Assembly: GCA_018898455.1 (NCBI GenBank)
Contig: JAHIJO010000112.1
Coordinates: 1 to 41,100 of the forward strand
DNA: 41,100 nt
From: Verrucomicrobiota bacterium
Lineage (GTDB): Bacteria; Verrucomicrobiota; Kiritimatiellia; JAAZAB01
Reading direction: 5' to 3'
How positions within the stretch are numbered: the first letter of the stretch is position 1; each line of letters starts with the position of its first letter. The notes under the pieces were generated by a model. That model saw nothing but the letters and a program-made list of their open reading frames with translations, had not been told where the DNA came from and searched no databases. This document shows, piece after piece, positions 7,599-17,515 of the stretch. The position numbers and the translations under genes are program-made.

Positions 7599-10578
7599 GC
7601 AGAGTTCCTTTGAATACCTTGCGCAACGAATTCAGCTCCGATTGAATCAGGGTATGGCCTTTCTGTCCCGTGATGATCAACTGCGCGTCAGGGGTCGTTT
7701 CGCCGACACGGGCGCAAGGTAAATTAGCGAATAACGTTTCAAAATCTCCGGCGTTTTCAGGCGCCACGGTCACAACGAAACGGCTGTTGGATTCGGAAAA
7801 GAGAAGGGCATCATCGGTCAACGCGCCGGCGGCGGGAACTAGCGTCAGATCGATGTGCGCGCCCAGGTTGCCGCCCAGCGCGCTCAGGGTAATAGCGACT
7901 GCCAGCCCGCCGCGGGTCGGTGTGTGCGATGACCGGAGCAGGCCGCGGGCGATTGCCAGGTTCATGGCCGTGTAGAGGGCCAGTGCCCCGGGAGCATCCA
8001 AGTGCGGCACGATTCCTCCGTATCGCTCGGGGGTGCCTTGTTGTTCTGCCGCCATCCGGTGAAACGCGGAGGCGCCCAGTTCGTTCCGGGTCAACCCGAT
8101 GACGTAAATCAGGTCGCCGGCCCGTTTCATGTCCATGGTGACAGCCTGCCGGATATCACCCATCGGCGCGATCGTGGAAAACAAGACGGTGGGCGGAATG
8201 GAAATCTTCCGTCCGCCGCGGGTTGAATCGTTTTTACAGCTGTCTTTGCCGGAAATGCAGGGAACCCGATAAGCGGTGGTGATATCATAGAGCGCCTGGT
8301 TGGCCCTGACGAGCTGGGCCAGCTTGTATTGGCCATCCGGCGTTTTCTCGGACTCCACGGGATCGGGCCAGCAGAAGTTGTCCAAGCCGGCGATCAGTCC
8401 GAGGGTTCCGCCGGCGCTGATGATTCGACGCACCGCTTCGTCGATCACGGAGGCCATCATCCAATAAGTGTCGATATCGGAATAAAACGGGTTGATGCCC
8501 TCGGCGAGCAGAATGCCTTCCTGGCCGGCATAATCAATCCGGAGAATGGTGGCGTCGCTGGGCATGTCGCTGAAGACGCCTCCGTAGGGTTTGACCACGC
8601 TCAAGCCTTTGACTTCACCGTCGTACTGGCGGCTTTTGAACTCTTTAGAGCATACATTCAAGCTTCCCAGCAGGTTGCGAAGCGCGCGGGTCCGGTTTCC
8701 GCCGCGCATCGGAGCCGGCCCGGGAATATCGGGAGGGGTCCACCGGGCCTCCAAGTCCATGACCGGGCATCCCTTGTAGAGGAAATTCATGTCCAGCCGG
8801 CCGACGACGCGCTCGCCATAACGGATAAGAAACACGCCCGAATCGGTAAAGGTGCCCAGGACATTGGCGTCCACATCCCTGCGTTGTGCCAGAGTGAGAA
8901 AATCTTTGACGTTGTCGGGCGCCACGGCCAGGGTCATACGTTCCTGGGCTTCGGAGAGAAGGATTTCCCAGGGCTTCAGTCCCTGGTATTTCAGCGGGGC
9001 GCGCGCCAGATCCAAGTCGGCGCCGCCGCTCATGCGTCCCATTTCACCGATCGAACAGCTCAGGCCGCCGGCGCCGTTATCGGTGATGCACCGGTACAGG
9101 CCGAGATCGCGGGCTTCCAGGAGGAATTCGTACATCTTGCGCTGGGTGATCGGATCGCCGATCTGAACGGCCTGTACCGGCGATTCCGTCCGAAGCTCCT
9201 CCGATGAAAACGTCGCGCCGTGAATGCCGTCCTTGCCGATTCGGCCGCCGACCATGACCATGGCGTCGCCGGGAAGCACGACCTTCTCTTCCGAGGGCCG
9301 ACCGTTGACCTTGACGGGAAGCGTGCCGACGGTTCCGCAAAACACCAGGGGTTTGCCGATAAACCGGTCGGCAAACACTTCCCAGCCCCGTGCCCAGGGA
9401 ATGCCGCTCTGATTGCCGCCTTCGATGACTCCCAGGTGGACACCATCCCGGATCCGGCGCGGATGCATCAGGCCTTCCGGTAAATGGCCTTTATAGAAAG
9501 GAGATCCAAGGCAATAACCCCAGACATTGCAGAGCAGGGCCGCGCCCATGCCCGTGCCCATGGGATCGCGATTGACGCCGACAATACCCGTCATCGCCCC
9601 GCCATACGGATCCAGGGCGGAGGGGCTGTTGTGGGTTTCCACCTTGTACACGAGATTCAGGCGTTCATTGAACCGGATGATGCCGGCGTTGTCCGTGAAG
9701 ACGGAAACCAGCCAGGGAACGGATTCGGCGATTTTGCGCGTGGCGCCTTTCACAAACGTATCGAAGAGGGAATTAATTATCTGTTCCCGGCCCTGTTCAT
9801 CCACGTAGCGGATCCGCGCGGCAAAGATTTTATGACAGCAATGTTCCGACCATGATTGCGCCACGCATTCCACCTCGACGTCGGTGGGCTGTTCCGGAAG
9901 GTGGAGCGCCTGCCGGGCGGCCCGGACGTCCGGGGAATTGAAATAATCGCGAATGGTCCGCATTTCCTCGATGTTGAGCGATAGAATATGCTCGCGGCTG
10001 ATCCGGACCAGATCGGCGTCGGTCCCTTGAAGATCGAATGGTTGCGCTTCGGGTTCCGGCTTATCGTGAATGGCCGGCACGGAGTCATCCGCCGGATGGG
10101 TGCGCCATTCGTCCGCTGAAAACACCTGGAGGGAATGAATCAGCGGATTGGCCAGCAGATCCGTGCCCAGTTGTCGGGCCTGCTCCCGCGACATCTCGGG
10201 AGCCCGGATGAAATACTGGAGAGAGGTGTAAACGTCTTCGCCGGGATCCAGAGCTCGGTCGAGTACATCGCTCAGGGCAACCCGGGCGGTGCGTCCGACG
10301 TTGTCGGTGACTCCGGGCTTGAAACCCACCTCGATCAGCCAGTCGAACCGGGGCGGACGCAGACGGCCGGCCGCCGAAGTTTCGATGACCGGATCCGTGA
10401 ACGCCTGCCGAACGGCCTTCAATTCGGACCGGGCCATGGGGGCATCAACTTTATAGACGGTGCGTGTTTGCACCGACCGGATCGGCAAGTTAAGGATTTG
10501 CCGGGCTTTAGCCTTCACGCCATGCCCCCGGGCATCATGCGCGCCGCGCTTCAATCCGATTTCAATCCGATAGGGCAT
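7588..10578 (-). CDS. purL: Phosphoribosylformylglycinamidine synthase, PurL with N-terminal PurS-like domains
   Basis: A 996-residue ATP-dependent amidotransferase that converts FGAR to FGAM. Residues 1 to about 165 contain two PurS-like units, one beginning YRIEIGLKRGAHDARG and the second WLIEVGFKPGVTDNVGR; the pattern (strand, K-G-x-D-x-x-G turn, helix) is that of the 80-residue PurS subunit. The synthetase core follows, with VETHNSPSALDPYGGA and GNQSGIPW recognisable. I start at the ATG at 10578 because the protein then begins MPYRIEIG; the frame reaches a TTG at 10593. Overlap with purQ by 11 bases shows one operon. The fused PurS-like part explains the lack of a purS gene. Confidence 0.93.
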   Translation of the reverse strand: MPYRIEIGLKRGAHDARGHGVKAKARQILNLPIRSVQTRTVYKVDAPMARSELKAVRQAFTDPVIETSAAGRLRPPRFDWLIEVGFKPGVTDNVGRTARVALSDVLDRALDPGEDVYTSLQYFIRAPEMSREQARQLGTDLLANPLIHSLQVFSADEWRTHPADDSVPAIHDKPEPEAQPFDLQGTDADLVRISREHILSLNIEEMRTIRDYFNSPDVRAARQALHLPEQPTDVEVECVAQSWSEHCCHKIFAARIRYVDEQGREQIINSLFDTFVKGATRKIAESVPWLVSVFTDNAGIIRFNERLNLVYKVETHNSPSALDPYGGAMTGIVGVNRDPMGTGMGAALLCNVWGYCLGSPFYKGHLPEGLMHPRRIRDGVHLGVIEGGNQSGIPWARGWEVFADRFIGKPLVFCGTVGTLPVKVNGRPSEEKVVLPGDAMVMVGGRIGKDGIHGATFSSEELRTESPVQAVQIGDPITQRKMYEFLLEARDLGLYRCITDNGAGGLSCSIGEMGRMSGGADLDLARAPLKYQGLKPWEILLSEAQERMTLAVAPDNVKDFLTLAQRRDVDANVLGTFTDSGVFLIRYGERVVGRLDMNFLYKGCPVMDLEARWTPPDIPGPAPMRGGNRTRALRNLLGSLNVCSKEFKSRQYDGEVKGLSVVKPYGGVFSDMPSDATILRIDYAGQEGILLAEGINPFYSDIDTYWMMASVIDEAVRRIISAGGTLGLIAGLDNFCWPDPVESEKTPDGQYKLAQLVRANQALYDITTAYRVPCISGKDSCKNDSTRGGRKISIPPTVLFSTIAPMGDIRQAVTMDMKRAGDLIYVIGLTRNELGASAFHRMAAEQQGTPERYGGIVPHLDAPGALALYTAMNLAIARGLLRSSHTPTRGGLAVAITLSALGGNLGAHIDLTLVPAAGALTDDALLFSESNSRFVVTVAPENAGDFETLFANLPCARVGETTPDAQLIITGQKGHTLIQSELNSLRKVFKGTLHGI

Positions 10579-10607
10579 GAAAGCATCGTCCAAGCAACCG
10601 GGATAAT

Positions 10608-10824
10608 TTACACGTTCTCTGACTGGGCCTTCAGGTTTTCCACTAGAAATTCAATAGCAAGTAGCGGACCTTGTGACAATTGAACAATTTCAGGATTTCT
10701 TCCATTGACATCCCCCCCCCTACCTGGCCACGGTTTTAAGGTATTCTTTTTTCCAGGCGTTCATGGCGTCTCTCGGCGATGTATGGCTTAAATATTGCGC
10801 AATTATCGCATAATATTCAAGTGG
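10608..10824 (-). pseudogene. Eroded gene pair between guaA and purL (nucleotidyltransferase-like remnant)
   Basis: Read on the minus strand, 10824-10720 encodes a convincing C-terminus ending AMNAWKKEYLKTVAR followed by TAG, with no start (an in-frame stop lies just upstream). Directly after a run of nine G, an ATG at about 10708 opens MSMEEILKLFNCHKVRYLL, which looks like the N-terminus of a small MNT-type nucleotidyltransferase (family form: ...VRYLLIGG). The frame then breaks; another frame gives a C-terminus-like GPLLAIEFLVENLKAQSENV ending at 10608. I read this as two adjacent genes reduced to end fragments by deletion and frameshift. Short length keeps this uncertain. Confidence 0.4.
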
Positions 10825-10845
10825 TTAAATTTTGCGGAGTAAAAT

Positions 10846-12390
10846 TTATTCCCACTCGATCGTGGCCGGGGGCTTGGAACTGATGTCATAGACCACGCGG
10901 TTAATGCCTCTGACCTCGTTGATGATCCGATTCGAAATACGCGCCAGCAGATCCGATGGCAGGCGGGCCCAGTCGGCGGTCATGCCGTCCTGGCTGGTCA
11001 CGGCACGCAGGACCGCCGTGTTTTCATAGGTGCGGCCGTCACCCATGACGCCGACGCTGAAAACCGGCAGAAGTACGGTAAACCATTGCCACAGTTCGTG
11101 GCGCCGGTCGTAGCGCTCCAGTTCTTCCTGGACGCGGAGATCGGCCTGCTGGAGTAAAGCGACGCGTTCGGCGTTGACTTCCCCGACTATGCGCACGGCC
11201 AGGCCGGGGCCCGGAAAAGGCTGACGGTTGATGATGGCATCCGGCAGCCCTAGTTCGCGGCCCAGGGCTCGGACTTCATCCTTGAATAATTCGCGCAAGG
11301 GTTCAATCAGCTCGAATTTCAGGTCCGGCGGCAGGCCGCCCACGTTATGGTGGCTCTTGATGGTTGCGGACGGGCCGCCCAGCGGCGACGCGCTCTCAAT
11401 GACGTCCGGATAGAGGGTGCCCTGGGCCAGGAACTTGATGTTGCCCAGCCGGCGGGCTTCAGCGGCGAAGATATCAATGAAACGCTTGCCAATGATTTTT
11501 CGCTTCTGCTCGGGATCGACAATCCCTTTCAAGTCGGTCAGAAATTGGGTGCCGGCATCGACCGGATGCAGGTCGATCCCGAAGGCCCCGCCGAAAGTGG
11601 TCTTGACCTGCTCGGCTTCCCCGGCGCGTAGCAGTCCGTTATCAACAAAGATGCAGTGTAATTGCCGGCCAATGGCTTTCTGAAGCAGAACGGCCACGAC
11701 GGAGGAATCCACCCCGCCGCTCAGTCCGCAGACGACATGTTCTTTTCCGACTTGGCGGCGAACTGTCTCGATGCTCTCCTGGATGAATCCTGTCATCTGC
11801 CAGTTTTCCCGGCAGGCGCAGGCCGCGAAAATGAACTGGCGGAGGATGTCGGCGCCGCGGGGTGTATGGACGACTTCAGGATGAAATTGCAGGCCAAAGA
11901 TTTTTCGCGCGGGGTGCGCCATGGCTGCGTTCGGGCAGGTGTCGGTCTGGGCCAGGCAGATGAAGCCGTCCGGCATGCTTTCCACCTGGTCGCCATGGCT
12001 CATCCAGACATCCATCCGATCGGGCAGACCATTAAAGAGAGAACCGGAATCGGTTACCACGATTTGCGCCGGACCATATTCACGGGACTGCCCCGGCTTG
12101 ACCTTGCCTCCCAGCAGTTTAGCCGTCAACTGCATGCCGTAGCAGATTCCGAGGATTGGGATGCCCAGGTCAAACAGGGCCGGATCGCAGGCGGGGGCGC
12201 GGGGGTCAAAAACGCTGGAGGGTCCGCCCGAGAGGATGATTCCGGAAGGCTTCCGGCGCGCGAGGTCGGGCGCGGATGTTTGAAACGAAAGGATTTCAGA
12301 ATAGACGTGCTGTTCCCGCACGCGCCGCGTGATCAACTGCGTGTATTGAGACCCGAAATCCAGGACCGCTATCCAATCGTGAGTTGTCAT
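10846..12390 (-). CDS. guaA: GMP synthase (glutamine-hydrolysing)
   Basis: A 514-residue two-domain enzyme that aminates XMP to GMP. The N-terminal glutaminase has C83 (GICYGMQ), H170 and E172 (QFHPEV); the synthetase half has the PP-loop SGGVDSS (224-230) and the KSHHNVGG motif, and the protein ends in the conserved PPATIEWE. The frame runs on upstream to 12759, but the residues before [13 protein letters not shown] are not GuaA-like, so the ATG at 12390 is used (a second ATG at 12411 is possible). No clear Shine-Dalgarno precedes it. An AT-rich hairpin just after the stop (10827-10848) could act as a weak terminator. Confidence 0.96.
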   Translation of the reverse strand: MTTHDWIAVLDFGSQYTQLITRRVREQHVYSEILSFQTSAPDLARRKPSGIILSGGPSSVFDPRAPACDPALFDLGIPILGICYGMQLTAKLLGGKVKPGQSREYGPAQIVVTDSGSLFNGLPDRMDVWMSHGDQVESMPDGFICLAQTDTCPNAAMAHPARKIFGLQFHPEVVHTPRGADILRQFIFAACACRENWQMTGFIQESIETVRRQVGKEHVVCGLSGGVDSSVVAVLLQKAIGRQLHCIFVDNGLLRAGEAEQVKTTFGGAFGIDLHPVDAGTQFLTDLKGIVDPEQKRKIIGKRFIDIFAAEARRLGNIKFLAQGTLYPDVIESASPLGGPSATIKSHHNVGGLPPDLKFELIEPLRELFKDEVRALGRELGLPDAIINRQPFPGPGLAVRIVGEVNAERVALLQQADLRVQEELERYDRRHELWQWFTVLLPVFSVGVMGDGRTYENTAVLRAVTSQDGMTADWARLPSDLLARISNRIINEVRGINRVVYDISSKPPATIEWE

Positions 12391-12595
12391 AAATGGATTG
12401 ATGTGTAACATGAACGGGCGCGCTTGACAAGTCGGCATGATGACAGCCGGCATGATGGCCAGTTGTGCTTCGCGAAACCGGATCAAATACAGCTTGAGTG
12501 CATTTTGTTTTTCGCTACAGTATCGAAGCGCTTGATTTCGAATGAAATCGAGGTTACCCATGACCGCGCAACGAACAACAGTATTGAGGTGAATC

Positions 12596-13861
12596 GTGAG
12601 CCAGATAAAGCGAAGCGGAAATAAGATGGCAAGTAGCAACGAATCAAAAATCAGACCGAGATGTTTTCCGAAACGGGGCTTGATCGGTCGCGAAGAAAAA
12701 GCGGCGGTCATGGCTCTTTTTGACAAGGCGATCGATTCCGGAGATGCCTTTGGATACAATGGCGTCGAGGAGGAAGCCTATTGCCGGGAATTTGCCCGGT
12801 TTATGGGCGGCGGCTATGCCGATGCGGTCAATTCGGGTACCACGGCGCTGTACGTGGCTCTGCGCACACTGGATCTGGAGCCGTTTACGGAAATTATCGT
12901 CGGCCCGATCACGGATCCGGGCGGGATGATGCCGATCCCCTTGCTGAATTGCATTCCGGTGGTGCCGGATACCGCTCCCGGCTGTTATAATACTGGCCCG
13001 GAACAGATCGCGAAGATGATCACGCCGCTGACGAGCGCGATTGTCGTGGCACATATTGCCGGCGAACCGGCGGACATGGCGGGTATTATGGCCTTGGCCA
13101 AAAAACGGCGAATCCCGGTGGTGGAAGATTGCGCCCAGGCGCACGGCGCTACGATCGACGGCCGGATGGTGGGGACGTTCGGCGAGGTGGCCGCCTTTTC
13201 GACCATGTTCGGCAAACACCATTGCACGGGCGGGCAGGGCGGAGTCGTCTTTACCCGGTGCGAGGATCTGTACTGGGCGGCCCGCAGGGCGTCCGATCGG
13301 GGTAAGCCCTTCGGTCTGCCGCCAGGCTCAACCAACAGTATCGCCTCGCTGAATTATAATCTCAACGATTTATCGGCGACTATCGGCCGGATTCAGTTGA
13401 AGAAATTGCCCGGAATCATCCGCCGCCGCCGCCAGGTGGTCGCCGGGTTGGCCCGTGGAATTCGCGGGCTGAAATCCGTGTCCATTCCCGTTCCAATTCC
13501 CGGCGCCAAGCCGAGCTACTGGTTTTTACGCATGCAGTTTCATCCGGAGGCCGTGACGTGCGATAAAAACACGTTATGCAAGGCCTTGAGCGCCGAGGGG
13601 CTTCCCGTCAACTCCAGTTACCGCCATATGCCGCATACGTCGGAATGGTTTGTAAAACGCCGGGTCTTCGGCGCCAGCGGATATCCCTGGACCTCACCGT
13701 CCTATAAAGGCAATCCGGATCGGCAATTCCCATGTCCGAACGCAATCGAGGCGACCGAATACCAGTTCAACCTGCAGATTCACGAGAGCTGGAATGCGCG
13801 CGATGTGGCCGATGCCGCAGCGACTTTCAAGAAGGTGGAAAAGGTTTTCTTGAAGGCCTGA
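12596..13861 (+). CDS. DegT/DnrJ/EryC1/StrS-family PLP aminotransferase
   Basis: A 421-residue fold-type I PLP enzyme. The PLP-contacting aspartate is in [11 protein letters not shown] (D178) and the Schiff-base lysine in [16 protein letters not shown] (K207); the N-terminal [20 protein letters not shown] is the family's cofactor phosphate region. Members aminate keto-sugars or, in PVC bacteria, sit beside sugar-degradation genes; the substrate cannot be told from the sequence. I use the GTG at 12596 because GAGGTG lies four bases before it; an in-frame ATG at 12626 is the alternative. It ends five bases from the convergent fpg stop. No sugar nucleotide genes adjoin it. Confidence 0.85.
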   Translation: MSQIKRSGNKMASSNESKIRPRCFPKRGLIGREEKAAVMALFDKAIDSGDAFGYNGVEEEAYCREFARFMGGGYADAVNSGTTALYVALRTLDLEPFTEIIVGPITDPGGMMPIPLLNCIPVVPDTAPGCYNTGPEQIAKMITPLTSAIVVAHIAGEPADMAGIMALAKKRRIPVVEDCAQAHGATIDGRMVGTFGEVAAFSTMFGKHHCTGGQGGVVFTRCEDLYWAARRASDRGKPFGLPPGSTNSIASLNYNLNDLSATIGRIQLKKLPGIIRRRRQVVAGLARGIRGLKSVSIPVPIPGAKPSYWFLRMQFHPEAVTCDKNTLCKALSAEGLPVNSSYRHMPHTSEWFVKRRVFGASGYPWTSPSYKGNPDRQFPCPNAIEATEYQFNLQIHESWNARDVADAAATFKKVEKVFLKA

Positions 13862-13866
13862 TCGAT

Positions 13867-14700
13867 TCATCTATCCATCTGGCAGGTTGGACAGATATGC
13901 GTGCTCCGTTGGCCGATCTTCAGTCGCCGGATGAGGGAGCCGCAGCGGGAACAGGGTTCTCCGGTTTGCTGGTAGACGCGCAGGAACTCCTGATGGCGTC
14001 CGCGCCGGCCTTTCAGGCCTGAGAAATTGGATTTTCCCGAACCCAGCGATGTGCCCGCATAGCGAATGCCACGCTTTAATATTTTCCGGATTGCCAGGAA
14101 TAGGGATCGGGCTTCGGCCTGATTCAACGTCTCCGCCCGGCGCCGGGGATGGAGCCGGGCTTCCCACAGCGCCTCATCCGTGTAGATGTTGCCTAGTCCC
14201 GCCAGGAACGCCTGATCCAGCAGGAGCGGCTTCAATAAACGCCGGTGTGTTGCCAGGTGAGCCGTAAATTGAGATAACCGGAAGGCGCGGCCTAGCGGTT
14301 CAGGTCCCAACTTTTGAAGGATTTGTTCGGGATGCCGCGTCAGATGCCAGCGGCCGAATTTACGCGTATCTCGGTACCGAAGTTCCTGCCCATTATCCAG
14401 GCTCAAGACCAGGTGCTCATGGCGTTCCCGGGTAGTTGCGGGCGCTTTCAGTGTGAATTGCCCCGTCATACGCAAATGGACCAGGATGGTTTCCCCGCCG
14501 GAAAGCTGGAATATGATGTACTTGCCGCGCCGGGTGATTTCCTGGATGGTTTGATATTTTATCCGCGCTGCGAATGACTTGGGCGAACACCCGGCGATGA
14601 GCCGGGACCAGCGCACACGGACGTCCCGGATGCAACGGCCTTCCAATCCGGCCTTCCGGAGGTCGCGGACCACGGTTTCGACTTCAGGCAGTTCGGGCAT
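13867..14700 (-). CDS. mutM: Formamidopyrimidine-DNA glycosylase
   Basis: A 277-residue Fpg/MutM enzyme of base excision repair that removes 8-oxoguanine and formamidopyrimidines and cuts abasic sites. The mature N-terminus PELPEVE supplies the catalytic proline and glutamate, which fixes the start at 14700 although the frame extends to 14748. RRGKYIIF contains the beta-elimination lysine, and the C-terminal zinc finger has C250, C253, C270 and C273. Length is typical. It faces the DegT gene tail to tail with only five bases between stops. Confidence 0.95.
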   Translation of the reverse strand: MPELPEVETVVRDLRKAGLEGRCIRDVRVRWSRLIAGCSPKSFAARIKYQTIQEITRRGKYIIFQLSGGETILVHLRMTGQFTLKAPATTRERHEHLVLSLDNGQELRYRDTRKFGRWHLTRHPEQILQKLGPEPLGRAFRLSQFTAHLATHRRLLKPLLLDQAFLAGLGNIYTDEALWEARLHPRRRAETLNQAEARSLFLAIRKILKRGIRYAGTSLGSGKSNFSGLKGRRGRHQEFLRVYQQTGEPCSRCGSLIRRLKIGQRSTHICPTCQMDR

Positions 14701-14951
14701 GGGCAGATTCCTTTGATTCAATATAGCGCAAGCACGGGCAGGATTCAATGCGAGTTAGCCCAGCGCTCCGAATTCCCGGCAGGCCTCGCAGAAGGTGGCG
14801 ATGCCCGGTCGTCACCAGCGAAATAGCGGGTCATTGGATGGGCCGGGGAATATTCATCTTGAATTCTCCGCTTTTGTTATGGTAGGGAATACCTGTTCTG
14901 AAGCTTTTTACTACTATTAGACTAATCGTTCGTCAAATGAAAGGGATAACG

Positions 14952-16238
14952 ATGTCGAAAAACGTGATTGTGGCTCAATCGGGCGGACCGTCACCGGTAA
15001 TCAATAATTCGTTGCGCGGTGTGATTGACGCTTGCCTGGCATACCCCGAAGAGTTTGGCCGGATTTACGGCGCCTGGCACGGTATTGAAGGTGTTCTGAA
15101 AGAGGAACTGCTGGATATCTCCGTCCAGGATCTCAAGGAAATAGCCCTGCTGGCAACCACTCCGGCCGCCGGCGCCATCGGCACCTGCCGCTACAAGCTC
15201 AAGGAAAAGCAGGTCCGTGATTTCGCCCGGGTCGTAGATGTGATGAAGGCGCATGATATCGGCTATTTCTTTTACATTGGCGGTAATGATTCCATGGACA
15301 CGGCCCACAAGATCAGCCGGATCGCCCGCGAACAGGGACTTGATCTGATCGCCACCGGCGTCCCCAAGACGATCGATAACGACGTCGGCGATTCGGAATT
15401 CAAGCTGATCGATCATACGCCCGGTTATGGTTCTGTGGCCCGGTACTGGGCCTGCTGTATCCAGAATGCCAACGAGGAAAACGCCGGATCCTGTCCCGCC
15501 GACCCGGTCCTGGTCATGCAAATGATGGGGCGGAAGATCGGCTACATTCCCGCCGCCGCCCGCCTGGCGGATCCCCGTCGGGAAATGCCCCTCCAGATTT
15601 ACATGCCGGAATCGGGGCTGACAATCGACCAGCTTGCGGATAACGTCAATGACGAGCTGAAACGGAGCGGCCGGTGCCTGGTGGCGCTCAGCGAAGGTTT
15701 TGATGTCGGCGAAATTGGCGCGGCGAAGGACGCTTTTGGTCATGTCGAGTTCGGCGCCAGCAAGATGACGGCCCAGCAGGTCGTGGTTTCTTATTTGAAT
15801 TCCAAGGGACTGGCCGCGCGCGGGGATGCCCGGGGCCATGTAGCGGGCACGGATCAGCGGGACACCACCGCGTATGCGTCCACGGTTGACTTGGAGGAAG
15901 CCTATCAGGTGGGGCGTCAGGCCGTGGCGATTGCCCGGAAAGACGGCAACGGCTGGATGGCCACGATTCTGCGTCAGCCGGGAAAGAAATACGCGGTCCG
16001 TTACGATAAGGTTTCATTGGAGCTTGTGGCCAATAGTGAACGGTCGTTTCCCTTGCAATGGCTGAGCTCCAGCAAAATTGACGTTACGGATGCATTTCTG
16101 GATTATGCCCGGCCATTGATCGGCACGAAGTGGGCCAGGATCCCGCTGGCAAAAGGGATCCAGCGTTTCGCCAGGTTTCGCCCGGTCTTCGCGGAGAAAA
16201 AGTGTCCGGCCTATGTCCCGGAAGCGTATCAGAAATAG
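14952..16238 (+). CDS. pfp: Pyrophosphate-type 6-phosphofructokinase
   Basis: A 428-residue phosphofructokinase-family protein for fructose-6-phosphate to fructose-1,6-bisphosphate. The donor-site motif is GGNDS (110-114), with an aspartate where ATP enzymes have glycine, and the next motif is PKTIDND (138-144), with a lysine; both point to pyrophosphate as phosphoryl donor. MMGRKIG is also visible. The change of the usual first aspartate (GGDD) to asparagine occurs in a subgroup of this family. AAGGGA lies six bases before the ATG at 14952. Such enzymes work reversibly in glycolysis and gluconeogenesis. It lies 87 bases before bioF on the same strand. Confidence 0.9.
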   Translation: MSKNVIVAQSGGPSPVINNSLRGVIDACLAYPEEFGRIYGAWHGIEGVLKEELLDISVQDLKEIALLATTPAAGAIGTCRYKLKEKQVRDFARVVDVMKAHDIGYFFYIGGNDSMDTAHKISRIAREQGLDLIATGVPKTIDNDVGDSEFKLIDHTPGYGSVARYWACCIQNANEENAGSCPADPVLVMQMMGRKIGYIPAAARLADPRREMPLQIYMPESGLTIDQLADNVNDELKRSGRCLVALSEGFDVGEIGAAKDAFGHVEFGASKMTAQQVVVSYLNSKGLAARGDARGHVAGTDQRDTTAYASTVDLEEAYQVGRQAVAIARKDGNGWMATILRQPGKKYAVRYDKVSLELVANSERSFPLQWLSSSKIDVTDAFLDYARPLIGTKWARIPLAKGIQRFARFRPVFAEKKCPAYVPEAYQK

Positions 16239-16324
16239 CCGGACCAGATTCATCACCGTAAGGATCCGTTTATGACGAAGAACGGCGGCCAGAGTCCGCC
16301 GCTGCAGAAGAACAGGAGCGGAGA

Positions 16325-17500
16325 ATGGCGGCAAGGGAGGATGCGTGGATCGCGGAATTGCAACAGCTTCGCGATCGGGGATTGGAACGGCAGATCAGGC
16401 AATATCCGGAAGCCGGCGGAAAAATCCGGGTTGATGACCGGCTGCTTCTGAATTTTTCCAGCAACGACTACCTGGGCCTGGCTCGAAATCCCGACGTGAT
16501 GGCTTCCTCCGAATCTGCTCTGCGCCGCTGGGGTGCCGGCAGTGGCGCCTCCCGCCTGGTAACCGGGTCATTGCCCTGTCATGACGAACTCGATCAACGG
16601 CTGGCGGTTTGCAAGGGGTATCCGGCGGCGCTGGTTTTCGGGAGCGGCTTCCTGGCCAATGTCGGGATCATTCCCGCCCTGCTGGAACGCACCGATTGGA
16701 TTGTCGTGGATCGTCTGGCGCATGCCAGCCTGATTGACGCCGCCATATTAAGCCGGGCGGTACTCCATCGCTTTCAGCATAATGACGCCGTGCATTTGGA
16801 TGCGATTCTCGGGAAAAAACCTTCCGCCGTGAAATGCCTCATCGTCACGGAATCGGTGTTCAGCATGGATGGTGATCTGGCACCGCTGAAGGCCATTGCG
16901 GACGTTGCCCAGCGGCACGAAGCGCTGCTGATGGTGGATGAAGCCCATGCCACCGGAATTTTCGGGCCTGGCGGCGGGGGACTTGTGCGGGAATTGAATC
17001 TCGAAAGTTGTGTGGCCATTGCCATGGGCACACTCAGCAAGGCGCTGGGCAGTTATGGCGGGTTTGTGGCCTGTTCGGAAACGTTAAGGAGCATCCTGGT
17101 TAACCGTGCGCGATCTCTTATTTTTAGCACCAGCCTCCCGCCGGCAGTAATTGGCGCCGCTTTGGGAGCTCTGCAATATCTCGAAACGCATCCGTCGCTG
17201 GGAGCGATGCTGCTGGATCGGTCCGCCCGTTTCCGGGCCAGGCTTCATGCGGCCGGATTCCAGACCGGCGGTTCTGCCAGCCAGATTATTCCGTTGATCG
17301 TGGGTGATAATCACAAGACCCTGCGGTTCGCTCAGCGGCTCCAAAAGCATGGTATTCTGACCGTGGCCATCCGCCCGCCGACCGTGCCGCCGGGCACGGC
17401 CCGCCTCCGGCTGTCCGTGACTCTGGATCATTCTCCGGAAGACCTGGAACAAGCGGCGGATATCCTGGTTCGGGATGCCCGCGACGAGGGGATCCTGTGA
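16325..17500 (+). CDS. bioF: 8-amino-7-oxononanoate synthase
   Basis: A 391-residue PLP-dependent alpha-oxoamine synthase that condenses pimeloyl thioester with L-alanine, the first step of biotin ring assembly. Motifs seen are FSSNDYLGL (44-52), DEAHATG (205-211) and the PLP lysine K239 in GTLSKALGSYGG. AGGAGCGGAGA sits right before the ATG. It opens the biotin operon bioF-bioH-bioC-bioD-bioA; the next gene starts 15 bases after its stop. Length is normal. Confidence 0.94.
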   Translation: MAAREDAWIAELQQLRDRGLERQIRQYPEAGGKIRVDDRLLLNFSSNDYLGLARNPDVMASSESALRRWGAGSGASRLVTGSLPCHDELDQRLAVCKGYPAALVFGSGFLANVGIIPALLERTDWIVVDRLAHASLIDAAILSRAVLHRFQHNDAVHLDAILGKKPSAVKCLIVTESVFSMDGDLAPLKAIADVAQRHEALLMVDEAHATGIFGPGGGGLVRELNLESCVAIAMGTLSKALGSYGGFVACSETLRSILVNRARSLIFSTSLPPAVIGAALGALQYLETHPSLGAMLLDRSARFRARLHAAGFQTGGSASQIIPLIVGDNHKTLRFAQRLQKHGILTVAIRPPTVPPGTARLRLSVTLDHSPEDLEQAADILVRDARDEGIL

Positions 17501-17515
17501 CGGCTGGGTATATTT

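Noticed and set aside
8329..9207. 292-codon plus-strand frame inside purL
   Set aside because: It lies wholly opposite the conserved PurL synthetase core and shows no domain of its own.
12391..12759. Extended N-terminus of guaA up to 12759
   Set aside because: The extra residues are not GuaA-like, and the family start [13 protein letters not shown] is met at 12390.
14758..14812. Protein-like minus-strand tail (TFCEACREFGALG) upstream of fpg
   Set aside because: An in-frame stop lies just before it and it is under 20 residues; too short to call a remnant.
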